Positions 40,953 to 49,705 of a stretch of DNA of 64,000 nt are shown piece after piece. The stretch comes from Lacrimispora celerecrescens (lineage in GTDB: Bacteria; Bacillota; Clostridia; Lachnospirales; Lachnospiraceae). Under the pieces are notes generated by a model. The model searched no databases, was not told the DNA's origin, and saw nothing but the letters and a program-made list of their open reading frames with translations. Positions within the stretch are counted from its first letter, which is position 1; every line of letters begins with the position of its first letter. A program made the position numbers and the translations under genes. The DNA is taken from assembly GCF_000732605.1 (NCBI RefSeq), contig NZ_JPME01000010.1, positions 248,036 to 312,035 on the forward strand, given 5' to 3'.

Positions 40953-42359
40953 ATGAATTGGTTTAGTAAGAAAACAGCCCTGCAAACAGAGACAGATGGT
41001 CGTGTTTTAGAAGATATTTTTTTAGAGAGCAAGCCGGAACGGGAAGCTTGTTTAAAGCATCTAAGCCAGGTGATGGACTCCGTGGAACGGGGCGCTGTGC
41101 TAAAGCTTCATATCGAGAATTTTAAACGGCTGAACCAGGTATTTGGTTATGAATACTGTGAAAACCTTCTGGAACAGATCCTTACATATTTAAAAGAACT
41201 GACAGGAAAAGACGTCTATCATTATATTGGCGTGGAATATATCATCATACTGGATCAATTCACCCAGGGACAGGCTTATGGGCTTACGGAGAAGATTGCA
41301 GAAAGGTTTGACCGTGTATGGAAGATAAACGGGACCGATTGTTTATGTTCCGCACAGATGGGCATCTGCTCCTATCCTGGTCATGCCGATTCTCCGGACC
41401 AGATGTTAAAGTGTCTGGATCTGGCCGTTATAAAGGCGGAAGATGGAGGTCCCAATCAGGCGGTCGTCTTTGACAGTGCTTTGCAGAAACAGCTTATACG
41501 GCGCCAGACCATTGCCCATTATTTAAAGACAGCCCTGCAAAAGGAAGAGGTGGAGGTCCGTTACCGCCCTACCCTCAACATTGATACAGGAACTTTTACC
41601 CGGGCCGAGCTTTATATGCGCATCTTTATTAAAGGCCTTGGGTTAATCGGATCCAGCGAATTTCTTCCTGTTGCAGAGGATTCCGGGCAGATCCGGGCCA
41701 TTGAATACTATGCTCTGGAAAAAGCGGCCCAGTGCATCTTTGGACTGCTTGAAGCTGGCTGTGAATTTGATTCCATTGCCCTGCCTATTTCTCCCGTTCT
41801 TTTTTTACAGGAAGATTTCCTTTTTGAAGTGAAGCACATGATGGAGGCCTACCACATACCTGCGGGAAAACTTGCTCTGGAGATCCAGGAAAGTGCCCTG
41901 ATCATGGCTTATTTAAACATCAATGTGACCCTTCAGCAATTGCAGGAAATGGGCGTGGAGATCATCCTCAATGAATTCGGATCCGGCCACTCCGGAATCT
42001 CCTCGATCCTGGATCTACCGGTGGACACCTTAAAGCTTGAGCGCCTGTTCGTATGGCAGCTTGAGACGAATCCAAGATCCCGGTCCGTGATTGAGGGACT
42101 GGTTCGGATGGCAAGGGATCTTGATATGACCATCATTGCCGAAGGTGTGGAGACGGAAAATCAGGTCCAAATCCTGACAGAAGCCGGCTGCAATTACCAA
42201 CAGGGATTTTATTATTCTCCTACCTTGGAAAAAGATACTCTGTTAAAGATCCTCGGCACTTCCTTAACAGAATCCCAGCAGCTCTTAGCAGCGGAAAAGG
42301 AAAAAATGGGGAGATTAAGCGAATCTTCCAGTGGAAACTTTAAGAAAAATTCAGTATAA
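40953..42359 (+). CDS. GGDEF-EAL domain protein with degenerate active sites
   Basis: A 468-residue cytoplasmic protein. The GGDEF domain (about residues 45-175) has GVEYIII instead of GGDEF, so cyclase activity is unlikely. The EAL domain (about 185-440) has AELYMRIF for the EAL motif, LEIQESALI, NEFGSGHSG where active enzymes have DDFGTG, LPVDTLKLER and EGVETENQ. Loss of the DD pair suggests a c-di-GMP receptor or a protein-interaction role rather than a phosphodiesterase. No sensory domain, just a short N-terminus. RBS GGGAGGGG. Upstream of an AraC regulator in the same direction, gap 38 bases. Confidence 0.85.
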   Translation: MNWFSKKTALQTETDGRVLEDIFLESKPEREACLKHLSQVMDSVERGAVLKLHIENFKRLNQVFGYEYCENLLEQILTYLKELTGKDVYHYIGVEYIIILDQFTQGQAYGLTEKIAERFDRVWKINGTDCLCSAQMGICSYPGHADSPDQMLKCLDLAVIKAEDGGPNQAVVFDSALQKQLIRRQTIAHYLKTALQKEEVEVRYRPTLNIDTGTFTRAELYMRIFIKGLGLIGSSEFLPVAEDSGQIRAIEYYALEKAAQCIFGLLEAGCEFDSIALPISPVLFLQEDFLFEVKHMMEAYHIPAGKLALEIQESALIMAYLNINVTLQQLQEMGVEIILNEFGSGHSGISSILDLPVDTLKLERLFVWQLETNPRSRSVIEGLVRMARDLDMTIIAEGVETENQVQILTEAGCNYQQGFYYSPTLEKDTLLKILGTSLTESQQLLAAEKEKMGRLSESSSGNFKKNSV

Positions 42360-42397
42360 TTACATAAACAGCGATAAGCAGGAAGGAGGACCCCCAT

Positions 42398-43312
42398 ATG
42401 ACTAAATCCGTATACTACCAACGGCCCGACGACCATTCCTTCCAGGGCAGACAAGTGGAGGGCCTGTTAGAAAACGTTGAATATTCCCTTAATTCCAATA
42501 TCCGTATCTGGCATAATATTCAAATGGAAGGCTATGCACCTCACCAGCACAGTGCATTGGAAATTCTCATACCGGTGGAAAATGAATATACCGTCATCAT
42601 CAACAAAAAGTCTTTCACCTTACATCCAGGCGACATTCTCTTTATCCCCCGCTTTTCCATCCATGAGATACTTCCGGCTACCGGCGGTTCCCGCTTTATT
42701 TACATGTTTAATATGGAGCCCCTGTCCAGTTTCTATGATTCTGCCTTTCTTGATGTAGTCCTGTTAGAACCTTGTCTTATGAACAAACAAAACCATGGCA
42801 GGATTTATGAACGGATCTATTCCGGTTTCATGGAGATTAACGACATCTATTTTCCAAGCGGGATCTTTTGGGAATACTCTATTTATGCGATCCTGATCAA
42901 TATCCTGACGACAATTGGCGGAGAGTACTATCACGCCCTCTCCGCCAATTCACAAACCTCTCAAGAAAAACATTATGAGTATTACCAGAAGTTTACAGGC
43001 CTTTTGTCCTATATTGACACCCATTACGGTGAGAACTTGACATTAGAAAAAATGGCCTCCTATATCGGTTTTTCCAAGTACCATTTTTCCCGCCTGTTTA
43101 AAGAACATACCAACTCTACTTTTTATGATTATTTAAGCCGCAAACGCATTCAGGCAGCTCAGGAAATGTTGCTGGCCGGTGAATCGATCACTTCAATCGC
43201 CTTCCAAACCGGGTTCAACAATCCTGCTTCCTTTAGCCGGTGCTTTAAAAAGTATACAAAATACAATCCCACCGAGTTTCGCAGCCAATTTTCCCTTTCC
43301 TCTATCCCTTAA
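42398..43312 (+). CDS. AraC-family transcriptional regulator
   Basis: A 304-residue regulator with an N-terminal cupin (HNIQMEGYAPHQHSALEILI, FTLHPGDILFIPRFSIHEIL) and a C-terminal double helix-turn-helix (NLTLEKMASYIGFSKYHFSR, SITSIAFQTGFNNPASFSRC, YTKYNPTEFR). AGGAGG precedes the ATG. It converges on and slightly overlaps the sugar ABC transporter genes 43302-46623 and probably controls them in response to the sugar; this is inference from position. Confidence 0.9.
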   Translation: MTKSVYYQRPDDHSFQGRQVEGLLENVEYSLNSNIRIWHNIQMEGYAPHQHSALEILIPVENEYTVIINKKSFTLHPGDILFIPRFSIHEILPATGGSRFIYMFNMEPLSSFYDSAFLDVVLLEPCLMNKQNHGRIYERIYSGFMEINDIYFPSGIFWEYSIYAILINILTTIGGEYYHALSANSQTSQEKHYEYYQKFTGLLSYIDTHYGENLTLEKMASYIGFSKYHFSRLFKEHTNSTFYDYLSRKRIQAAQEMLLAGESITSIAFQTGFNNPASFSRCFKKYTKYNPTEFRSQFSLSSIP

Positions 43313-44144
43313 CGCCACCCAGAGCAACACCGGAAATAATGTAGCGGGAAAGAATCAAATAGACCACAATGAGGGGCAGCACCGTCAAAGCCAGCCCCAT
43401 ATAGACAGAACCATATTCTGTCTTATAAATATCCCCGCGAAGCAGGCTTACCATAATGGGCATGGTGTACTTCTTCTGATCTGTTAAAAGTACCAGAGGA
43501 GTAAACAAGTTGTTCCAGCTGGACACAAAGCAGAAGATCGCCTGTGTTGCAATGGCCGGTTTCATAATCGGCATGGCAATTCGGTTAAAAATATAGAACT
43601 CTCCTGCCCCATCAATGCGTGCAGCCTGAATGATTTCCATTGATAAAGAGGGCAGCATATACTGCCTCATAAAGAACACCATGGAAGGAGAGGCAATGGC
43701 CGGTAGGATGAGCATGAGGAAATTGTTCGTCATATGAATCCGGTAAACCATCTGATAAAAACCGATCATCGTTATCTGCGCCGGAATCATCATAATCGCC
43801 ATAATAAAACTGAAAAATGGTCTGCGGAATCTCCAGTTGTACACCACCAGCCCGTATGCGGTCATGTTGGAGAAATAAACCGCGCAAAGAGTTGCACCTG
43901 TGGAAATAATAAGGGAATTCACAAAGCCATTGGCAGGATTAAAGCTTTTTCCCAACAAAATAGCGATGTTCTTCATCATATAAGTAGAAGGAAGAAGCGA
44001 AATTGCATGTTGCTGGATCTGTACCGTAGAACGGGTGGCATTGATTATCATTATGTAAAACGGGGCAATGCTTAAGATTGCAAGAAACACACACACCACG
44101 TAAATAATGACTTTCAATATCAATGAGCCGCGCTTATTATTCAT
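43302..44144 (-). CDS. carbohydrate ABC transporter permease (MalG type)
   Basis: A 280-residue inner membrane permease with about six helices and the EAA loop for ATPase contact (MEIIQAARIDGAGEFYIFNR, IAMPIMKPAI). It pairs with the MalF-type permease just upstream, whose end it overlaps by eight bases. The final helices end SRYIISGVALGGVKG, the normal end of this family. Sugar uncertain. No ATPase gene is in the operon, as is usual for such systems that share MsmX-type ATPases. Confidence 0.92.
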   Translation of the reverse strand: MNNKRGSLILKVIIYVVCVFLAILSIAPFYIMIINATRSTVQIQQHAISLLPSTYMMKNIAILLGKSFNPANGFVNSLIISTGATLCAVYFSNMTAYGLVVYNWRFRRPFFSFIMAIMMIPAQITMIGFYQMVYRIHMTNNFLMLILPAIASPSMVFFMRQYMLPSLSMEIIQAARIDGAGEFYIFNRIAMPIMKPAIATQAIFCFVSSWNNLFTPLVLLTDQKKYTMPIMVSLLRGDIYKTEYGSVYMGLALTVLPLIVVYLILSRYIISGVALGGVKG

Positions 44145-45120
44145 GTGATTTCCTCCGTTCCTTCTGCATTTTCCTATATTCCCGTTCCTGCTGTTTGGTC
44201 AGCTTCTCCAATTCCGCTTCGTCTTTATCCCTCATTGTAAAAAACAGAACTGCAGATGCGGCACAAATAATTATAAACATAATCATACTGGCGGCGGAAG
44301 CCCGATTGTATAAGTAACTGCCGCTAAATGCCTGATTATAAATAAATACGCTGGTGGTTAAGGTGGCATTGTCCGGTCCTCCAAGTAAAAACAGCTTTGG
44401 AATATCGAACATCTGTAAGCCGCCAATCAAACTGGTTACCAATGTAAACAGCAGAATGGTCTTTAAGTTTGGTATTGTGATATAGAAAAAGGTCTGGATC
44501 CGGCTTGCCCCATCTACCTCAGCGGATTCAAAGATTTCTGGGCTGATTCCCAGTACGCCGGAAATCAAAATAATCATGGTATAGCCATACCAAGTCCAGA
44601 ACTGAATAAATGATACGCTTCCCCTTGCCACGGCTTTGTTGACCTGAAAATTGATTGGCTGGTCCGTAATCCCTAATGTCATCAAAATATCATTGACCGG
44701 TCCCATGGGATAGCCGATAAGGGCGTTGAACAGAATGGCGACGGTAGCTGCAGTAATAATGTTTGGCATATAAAACAATACCTTAAACAGTCCTTTTCCT
44801 TTGATGTGATTCCGGTTATCCGTAAACCACGCCGTTAAAAGCAGGGCCAGACCAATCTGAGGGATAAAGTTGCATATCCACATGCCTATCGTGTTCCGAA
44901 ATGATTTCTGGAACGAGGGATTTGCCAAAATGTTTTTAAAGTTTAAAAAAGGGTCATCCACTAGAAAATGAAACTTTACCGTACCCAATCCCTTGCAATC
45001 CGTAAACCCAATGACAGTAGTAAAAATAATCGGATATAACGTGAAAATCAGAAATGCAATGGTAAAGGGTAAACAGAAAATGTATCCCCATTTCGCATAA
45101 CCAGAATGCTTTCGTTTCAT
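44137..45120 (-). CDS. carbohydrate ABC transporter permease (MalF type)
   Basis: A 327-residue permease with six predicted helices and EAA loop FESAEVDGASRIQTFFYITI. The start at 45120 is chosen because GGAGG lies just before it; the longer frame from 45186 has none. Lies between the solute-binding lipoprotein gene and the MalG-type permease gene in one operon. Confidence 0.92.
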   Translation of the reverse strand: MKRKHSGYAKWGYIFCLPFTIAFLIFTLYPIIFTTVIGFTDCKGLGTVKFHFLVDDPFLNFKNILANPSFQKSFRNTIGMWICNFIPQIGLALLLTAWFTDNRNHIKGKGLFKVLFYMPNIITAATVAILFNALIGYPMGPVNDILMTLGITDQPINFQVNKAVARGSVSFIQFWTWYGYTMIILISGVLGISPEIFESAEVDGASRIQTFFYITIPNLKTILLFTLVTSLIGGLQMFDIPKLFLLGGPDNATLTTSVFIYNQAFSGSYLYNRASAASMIMFIIICAASAVLFFTMRDKDEAELEKLTKQQEREYRKMQKERRKSHE

Positions 45121-45192
45121 GTAAGTTCCTCCATTCAACGCAATCGGGCGGACAAGAAGAAAGATCCTCCCCTCCTGCCCGCTCAAAATTAT

Positions 45193-46623
45193 TTATTCAA
45201 CGGTGACATCCAGATTATCCGCTACCTGCTGTTTGAAATCCTTAATCGCCTGTTCTCTGCTCTTGTTTCCTGCGGTGTATTCCCGCACCTGATCTCTCCA
45301 ATACATATTAATGGTTTCATCGTACTGTGTCAGGTTTGTACCCTTTGCATACTTATTTGCCGGAACAAATACGTCAAACATATTCTGTCCGTTTAAGAAG
45401 TTAATAGAGCCGTCGGATTTGGACATAACTGTACCGGAAGCCACGGTGTCCTTTGTTCCCGCATCATTCATGGTACCGTTTGCCCACATGTACTGCAAGC
45501 CGTTTTCGGAAGTATCCAGAGTGATCCACTGAATAATGTCACCAACCGCTTTTTTTACTTCAGAGTCCTTATTTGCCATTACCCATGTGCCGCCCCAGAA
45601 GAAACCGATTGGGGATTCACATACTGCCCAGTCACCAAAAGTTCCTTCTCCGATTTTCTCGCCGCCGGAGTTAGGAGCCATAACATAATTGATCAGCCAT
45701 GCAGGTCCAAAGAAGCCCAAAACCGGTTTGGAGCCCTGTCCCTTCATATCTGCAAACCAGGCATCCTGCCAGTCTCTGGTATCGTTGTGAAGTCCTCCAT
45801 CCATCAGCTTCTTGGACAGATCCAAAAACTCTTCCCGCTTCGGGTCAATGTTCAGTTTCCCGTCTACGATCCAGCCTGTATCAGAGCTGTTTTCTACTGC
45901 ATGCCAAATATCGCCGTCACCAGATATGATCCCGTAGCCTTTGGCTTTTAAATCATTTGCAGCATTAAAAAATGAATCCCAGCTATTGCTTCCGGCTCCC
46001 AGTTTAGCGCCGACTTCCTTAGGATCATCGGTTCCCCAAGTATCCTTTGCAATGGAACGGCGGTAAATAAATGCGCCGCCTGTGGCCTGGTATCCTAAAG
46101 CAACCAATTTGTTATCTTGATTGGTTCCTATATCCATGGTGTACTTGGCAATGTCCGCTTCCTTCACTTTAGCGGCTACATCAATTCCCAGGTCCTCGTA
46201 AGGAGCCGCATATTGACTGGCATCTCCCTGTGAGTATTTAAGTATAAATGCGGCTTCTGCACAATAAAGGTCTGGTGCATTGGCTCCGCCTGCCGCCAGT
46301 GCCTGATCCAGTGCCGGCTGGTAAGCGCCGTCCGTTGTAGCAATGATCGTAGGATTGATTTCATAATCAAAATCCGGATGCAACTCTTTATATTTTTCGA
46401 TCATTTTAGGCACTTCATCCGTAAATGCCCAGACGTTAATCACCTTTTTTCCGGAAGGTTCCGCTGTTTCTGCCTTTTCCGTGGATTCGCTCTTTGCTAC
46501 CGTTTCTGTAGATTCGTTCTTTGCCCCCGTTTCTGCGGATCCGCTCTTAACACCGCTGCCGCACCCCGATAACACCCCCGCCAGCATACATACACCCGCC
46601 AGCATAATAAACCGTTTTTTCAT
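45193..46623 (-). CDS. extracellular sugar-binding lipoprotein of ABC transporter
   Basis: A 476-residue solute-binding protein. The lipoprotein signal MKKRFIMLAGVCMLAGVLSG is followed by the lipobox Cys. A Ser/Thr/Glu-rich linker (ESTETVAKSESTEKAETAE) follows, then the family 1 binding protein fold (INVWAFTDEVPKMIEKYKEL, APDLYCAEAAFILKYSQGD). Large aromatic-rich segments fit oligosaccharide binding. RBS AGGAGG. First gene of the operon with the two permeases. Confidence 0.92.
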   Translation of the reverse strand: MKKRFIMLAGVCMLAGVLSGCGSGVKSGSAETGAKNESTETVAKSESTEKAETAEPSGKKVINVWAFTDEVPKMIEKYKELHPDFDYEINPTIIATTDGAYQPALDQALAAGGANAPDLYCAEAAFILKYSQGDASQYAAPYEDLGIDVAAKVKEADIAKYTMDIGTNQDNKLVALGYQATGGAFIYRRSIAKDTWGTDDPKEVGAKLGAGSNSWDSFFNAANDLKAKGYGIISGDGDIWHAVENSSDTGWIVDGKLNIDPKREEFLDLSKKLMDGGLHNDTRDWQDAWFADMKGQGSKPVLGFFGPAWLINYVMAPNSGGEKIGEGTFGDWAVCESPIGFFWGGTWVMANKDSEVKKAVGDIIQWITLDTSENGLQYMWANGTMNDAGTKDTVASGTVMSKSDGSINFLNGQNMFDVFVPANKYAKGTNLTQYDETINMYWRDQVREYTAGNKSREQAIKDFKQQVADNLDVTVE

Positions 46624-46955
46624 GTTTATTCCTCCTCCTTTTCATATTCAGCAAAAAACTTTCTGTGTTGACTTGTAAATTCAGTGTATCATACAAGATG
46701 TCTTTTCGCTTTACAAATCTTGCTTTTTAATGTACAGAAATTGCTTTATGACATAAAATTATTGTTTTAGTTTATAGAGATATTTTTTTATACAATGTAA
46801 TTTTTTTGTGTATTTATAATTATTAAACTCTATTTTTACAACTTTCTATATTTAATTTGTCCTCAAAATTATTATTCTGCAGCTTTTCTACATAGCAAGA
46901 AATGCTCTAAATTCCAATAGGTTTCAAAAATCGAGTATTAGAAAGGCGTTTTTAA
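46624..46955. other. upstream region of the ABC operon
   Basis: Very A/T-rich. Must contain the promoter, but I cannot assign a clear -35/-10 pair. Confidence 0.4.
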
Positions 46956-47004
46956 ATAAAAAAAGCACTTTCTGCCAGTTATTTGGCGGAAAATGCTTTT
47001 TTAA
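46956..47004 (-). terminator. terminator of CBS protein gene (bidirectional)
   Basis: AAAAAAGCATTTTCCGCCA / TGGCAGAAAGTGCTTTTTTT hairpin. Confidence 0.9.
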
Positions 47005-47006
47005 TT

Positions 47007-47453
47007 TTATTGAATGGCTGCAGTCTGGCAGTTTGTCACCGGCTGCTGTACTTCCATAGACTTGTTGTAAAAATAACGGATGACATCCTTGCGGGTAATG
47101 ATCCCGATAAAATTCTTTTGGTCGTCAACAACCGGCACAAAATTTTGGTTTAATGCCTTATCAATCAGATCTTCCATATTGGAATCCGCATATACCGGAC
47201 GGTTATCTGACCTTCTGTCAAGGGCAGCTACCGTAACCTGCTCTGCTTCTTTTAAACTAAGATTGAATTTGTTCTTGATTCCCCAAAGCATGTCCCCTTC
47301 TGTTATTGTCCCAACATATTTACCCCGTCTGTTTATTACGGGCACTGCAGAGTATTTGTGATACTCCATCTTCTCAAGCGCCTGGCGCAGAGATTCATCC
47401 TCAAAAATATAAGCCACCTCATTCTTAGGTGTTAAAAAAAATAGTATGTTCAT
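47007..47453 (-). CDS. CBS-domain pair protein
   Basis: A 148-residue protein with two CBS domains: LRQALEKMEYHKYSAVPVIN, RRGKYVGTITEGDMLWGI and DLIDKALNQNFVPVVDDQKN, FIGIITRKDVIRYF. CBS pairs bind adenine nucleotides and regulate partner proteins. Start at 47453 after GGGGAGTG; the longer frame begins within a structured leader. Stand-alone CBS proteins of this type are found in many Clostridia without a known partner. Confidence 0.87.
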   Translation of the reverse strand: MNILFFLTPKNEVAYIFEDESLRQALEKMEYHKYSAVPVINRRGKYVGTITEGDMLWGIKNKFNLSLKEAEQVTVAALDRRSDNRPVYADSNMEDLIDKALNQNFVPVVDDQKNFIGIITRKDVIRYFYNKSMEVQQPVTNCQTAAIQ

Positions 47454-47566
47454 AGCCACACTCCCCGTTGATTCTCGTGAAGGCAAAGAGCCAAGGCCAA
47501 GCTAACTTGACATTGGCGGCTGCCCACGGGGTCAAATACTCCACAGTTTGCTGTGGTATTTGACTG
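47454..47566 (-). promoter_or_regulatory. structured leader of CBS protein gene
   Basis: Minus strand carries a TCAAATAC-CACAG-CAAA-CTGTGG-AGTATTTGA hairpin. It is followed by a second fold closed by CCCCGT/ACGGGG containing GCCAA-TGTCAAG-TTAG-CTTGGCC-TTGGC. The closing strand ends at the ribosome binding site (ACGGGGAGTG), so the fold could control translation. It does not match a riboswitch class I know. Confidence 0.45.
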
Positions 47567-47656
47567 ATCGGTTATAGTATAGCAGATGACTCTTAATCAC
47601 GTATGAACATTTTATTATTTTTTTATAACATTTTCCTGAGATTTCCTTTATTTGGC

Positions 47657-48412
47657 TTATTGCATTTGATCCAGTGGGTCAATGGCCTTATCATCATGAG
47701 TTAATTCAAAGTATACGTTGGCACCTTCCACGGAATAATATTTGGTAGGCTCATTTACATAGCCTAAGACCTGCCCTTCTTTGACATATTCATTTTCTAC
47801 AACTTGCAGCTCTTTTAACTGGCCGCAGATAGCTGTATAATTGTTGCCCATATTTAAGACAACATAGCTTCCAATTTCTTCATTGGAGCCGATTTTCTGC
47901 ACTTTTGCATTGGCGGGAGCCACAACCGGAGTGCTTATATCACCCTGGATCACAAGCCCTGGATTGCATTTATACTGGTCCAGAGTCGGGAAATAGATTG
48001 TGGTGTCCATGCTGTAGTCTAAAATGACATTTCCGCGTACTGGCCAGGTCATTCTGGTGGCATCATTAAAATTAAGTACCAGAGACTTTGCCGCGTTTTT
48101 GTCTGTTCCGGTCTTGACTGCCGGAGCCTGTGTTTCCTGAGCTGCAGAAGCTTTATTGGAATCAGCTACCTGCATTTCTTCTTCCATCGTTGCATTGGAG
48201 TCTCCTGCAACAGCTACTTGTGTTTCTTGGGGGACTGATTCTTCAACAATCATGTTGCTCTGATCTGGTACTTGCAGATAAGGGCTTTCTCCTCCACCAT
48301 TTCCTCTTTGAATGGTAATGACTCCTGCTGCAGCAACTATAGTCAGCAGGCCTAGAACCAACAGGACAAGGAATACTTTATCCTTGAACAATTGACTTAT
48401 TTTCTCCTTCAC
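47657..48412 (-). CDS. spoIIQ: SpoIIQ-like M23/LytM-domain sporulation protein
   Basis: A 251-residue forespore membrane protein. One N-terminal helix (VFLVLLVLGLLTIVAAAGVI), a Ser/Gln/Asp-rich spacer, then a LytM domain (NPGLVIQGDISTPVVAPANA, KVQKIGSNEEIGSYVVLNMG, YTAICGQLKELQVVENEYVK, VYFELTHDDKAIDPL). The LytM zinc ligands are lost: HxxxD is NPGLV and the second HxH is ANVYFE. SpoIIQ with SpoIIIAH bridges mother cell and forespore. GTG at 48412 follows GAGGTGATAAAC. Located after spoIID, the usual order in Clostridia. Confidence 0.88.
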   Translation of the reverse strand: MKEKISQLFKDKVFLVLLVLGLLTIVAAAGVITIQRGNGGGESPYLQVPDQSNMIVEESVPQETQVAVAGDSNATMEEEMQVADSNKASAAQETQAPAVKTGTDKNAAKSLVLNFNDATRMTWPVRGNVILDYSMDTTIYFPTLDQYKCNPGLVIQGDISTPVVAPANAKVQKIGSNEEIGSYVVLNMGNNYTAICGQLKELQVVENEYVKEGQVLGYVNEPTKYYSVEGANVYFELTHDDKAIDPLDQMQ

Positions 48413-48523
48413 GTTTATCACCTCGATAATATTCTTACCAAGAGTGAAAGAGTTATTCAGAAATAAAAGAAAAATTTTCAAATAAATTGAGCGTAATTAC
48501 TCAAGTCAATCGGACAAGGTTTC

Positions 48524-48660
48524 TATCTTAAGTTTTCGAAAACACCCAGTATACTAATGCGTCCGTATCCCCATATGGAATTTGGGTAGGAGATGGCGGC
48601 ACTCCGGGTGGCTCCACGTATCATAAGACGGCCAATTGCTCTTCCTGTAAGAGCTGTATA
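48524..48660 (-). pseudogene. subtilase (Csp-like) C-terminal remnant
   Basis: Between spoIID and spoIIQ the minus strand reads TALTGRAIGRLMIRGATRSA, then AISYPNSIWGYGRISILGV. This matches the end of the pseudoprotease at 26856-28520 (IRGLLTFNALRDPNVTYPNN, IWGYGRLDIQNLL). No start is present, so it is the tail of a lost subtilase gene. Confidence 0.7.
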
Positions 48661-48691
48661 ATTTTAATGCCCTCCATTACTTATTTAGAAT

Positions 48692-49600
48692 CTAAAACAA
48701 TATTTTTATAAAATAGGGGAGAATTTGTTCGGCAGTCCAGCCTTCCTCTGCTTTGCACTTGGCTCCATATTGGCTCATGCCGTATCCGTGCCCGATTCCC
48801 TGGCAAACCACCCGGACTCCCTCTTCATATTCTTCAAAACCATAAGCTGCGGATGGAAGTCCCAGGACCCTCTGGATTTCCTCTCCCGTATAGACCTTGG
48901 TACCAATCTGGATCTGCCCCACGTACCCCCCCTCATCCCGGAGTACGATCTGAATGCTTCCCGGGATCTGATCCGCCTTTACCGGTACGTCTCCGGAAAT
49001 CTGATTGATTTTATCTGCAAAATCTTCTTTCTTATATGAAATCATGGTGAGATACCCTTCTGCTTCCACATCCCTGGGACAGGCAACCGCCTGCAAATAC
49101 CCATGGTTTTCATCTCCTGCCCTGGTCTTTCCGGTGCTTGCCCTGTGGAATAAGGGATCAATCAGCTTCCCGTCGTACATCATGACCATATTCGTGGTAG
49201 ACCGGACCGCATTTTCCACAGCCTGATAGCTGGCAACAAAGGATTCGCTTCCCCACAGCTTTTCCATCTGCTGTTCCTCTAAATATTCCATGTGCAGTTC
49301 CGATTCCTTCACTTCATTTTGCCCGTTCATTTTTCCGTAGATGTATGTCCGGGCAATGATCGCCTGAGCCCTTAAAGCCTCCCTGCCATAATCGGCCGGC
49401 ATCTGCTTTGCCACCACGCCTGGGAGATATTCTTCCACATCCATATAGGTCTCTCCGTTTTTCCGGTCCAGAATGATCTTCTTTCCGCTGGTGATGACGG
49501 GAAACTCTTTCTTCTCCTCGATCTTTCCCGTCCAGGCCATTGTAATTATATATGGAAACAACAGCGCAAGGATGCACGCCATAACCGCTTTTTTTATCAT
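48692..49600 (-). CDS. spoIID: stage II sporulation protein D
   Basis: A 302-residue membrane-anchored lytic transglycosylase needed for peptidoglycan remodelling during engulfment. N-terminal helix (AVMACILALLFPYIITMAW), then the SpoIID core: VEEYLPGVVAKQMPADYGRE with the catalytic Glu, ALRAQAIIARTYIYGKMNG, DPLFHRASTGKTRAGDENHG, and C-terminal QGIGHGYGMSQYGAKCKAEE. Start at 49600. In Clostridia spoIID commonly precedes spoIIQ and sigma-E/F promoters drive them. Confidence 0.93.
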   Translation of the reverse strand: MIKKAVMACILALLFPYIITMAWTGKIEEKKEFPVITSGKKIILDRKNGETYMDVEEYLPGVVAKQMPADYGREALRAQAIIARTYIYGKMNGQNEVKESELHMEYLEEQQMEKLWGSESFVASYQAVENAVRSTTNMVMMYDGKLIDPLFHRASTGKTRAGDENHGYLQAVACPRDVEAEGYLTMISYKKEDFADKINQISGDVPVKADQIPGSIQIVLRDEGGYVGQIQIGTKVYTGEEIQRVLGLPSAAYGFEEYEEGVRVVCQGIGHGYGMSQYGAKCKAEEGWTAEQILPYFIKILF

Positions 49601-49661
49601 TCCGTAATCACCATCCTCTCAATGACTGAAACCCTTGTTCAAAACTCTTGTTCAATATATG

Positions 49662-49700
49662 CAAAAAAAACGCCCCGGAATCACTTCCGGAACGTTTTTA
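49662..49700 (-). terminator. terminator of glgP
   Basis: AAAAACGTTCCGGAAGTGATTCCGGGGCGTTTTTTTT hairpin with a T-tail on the minus strand. Confidence 0.9.
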
Positions 49701-49705
49701 CAATC

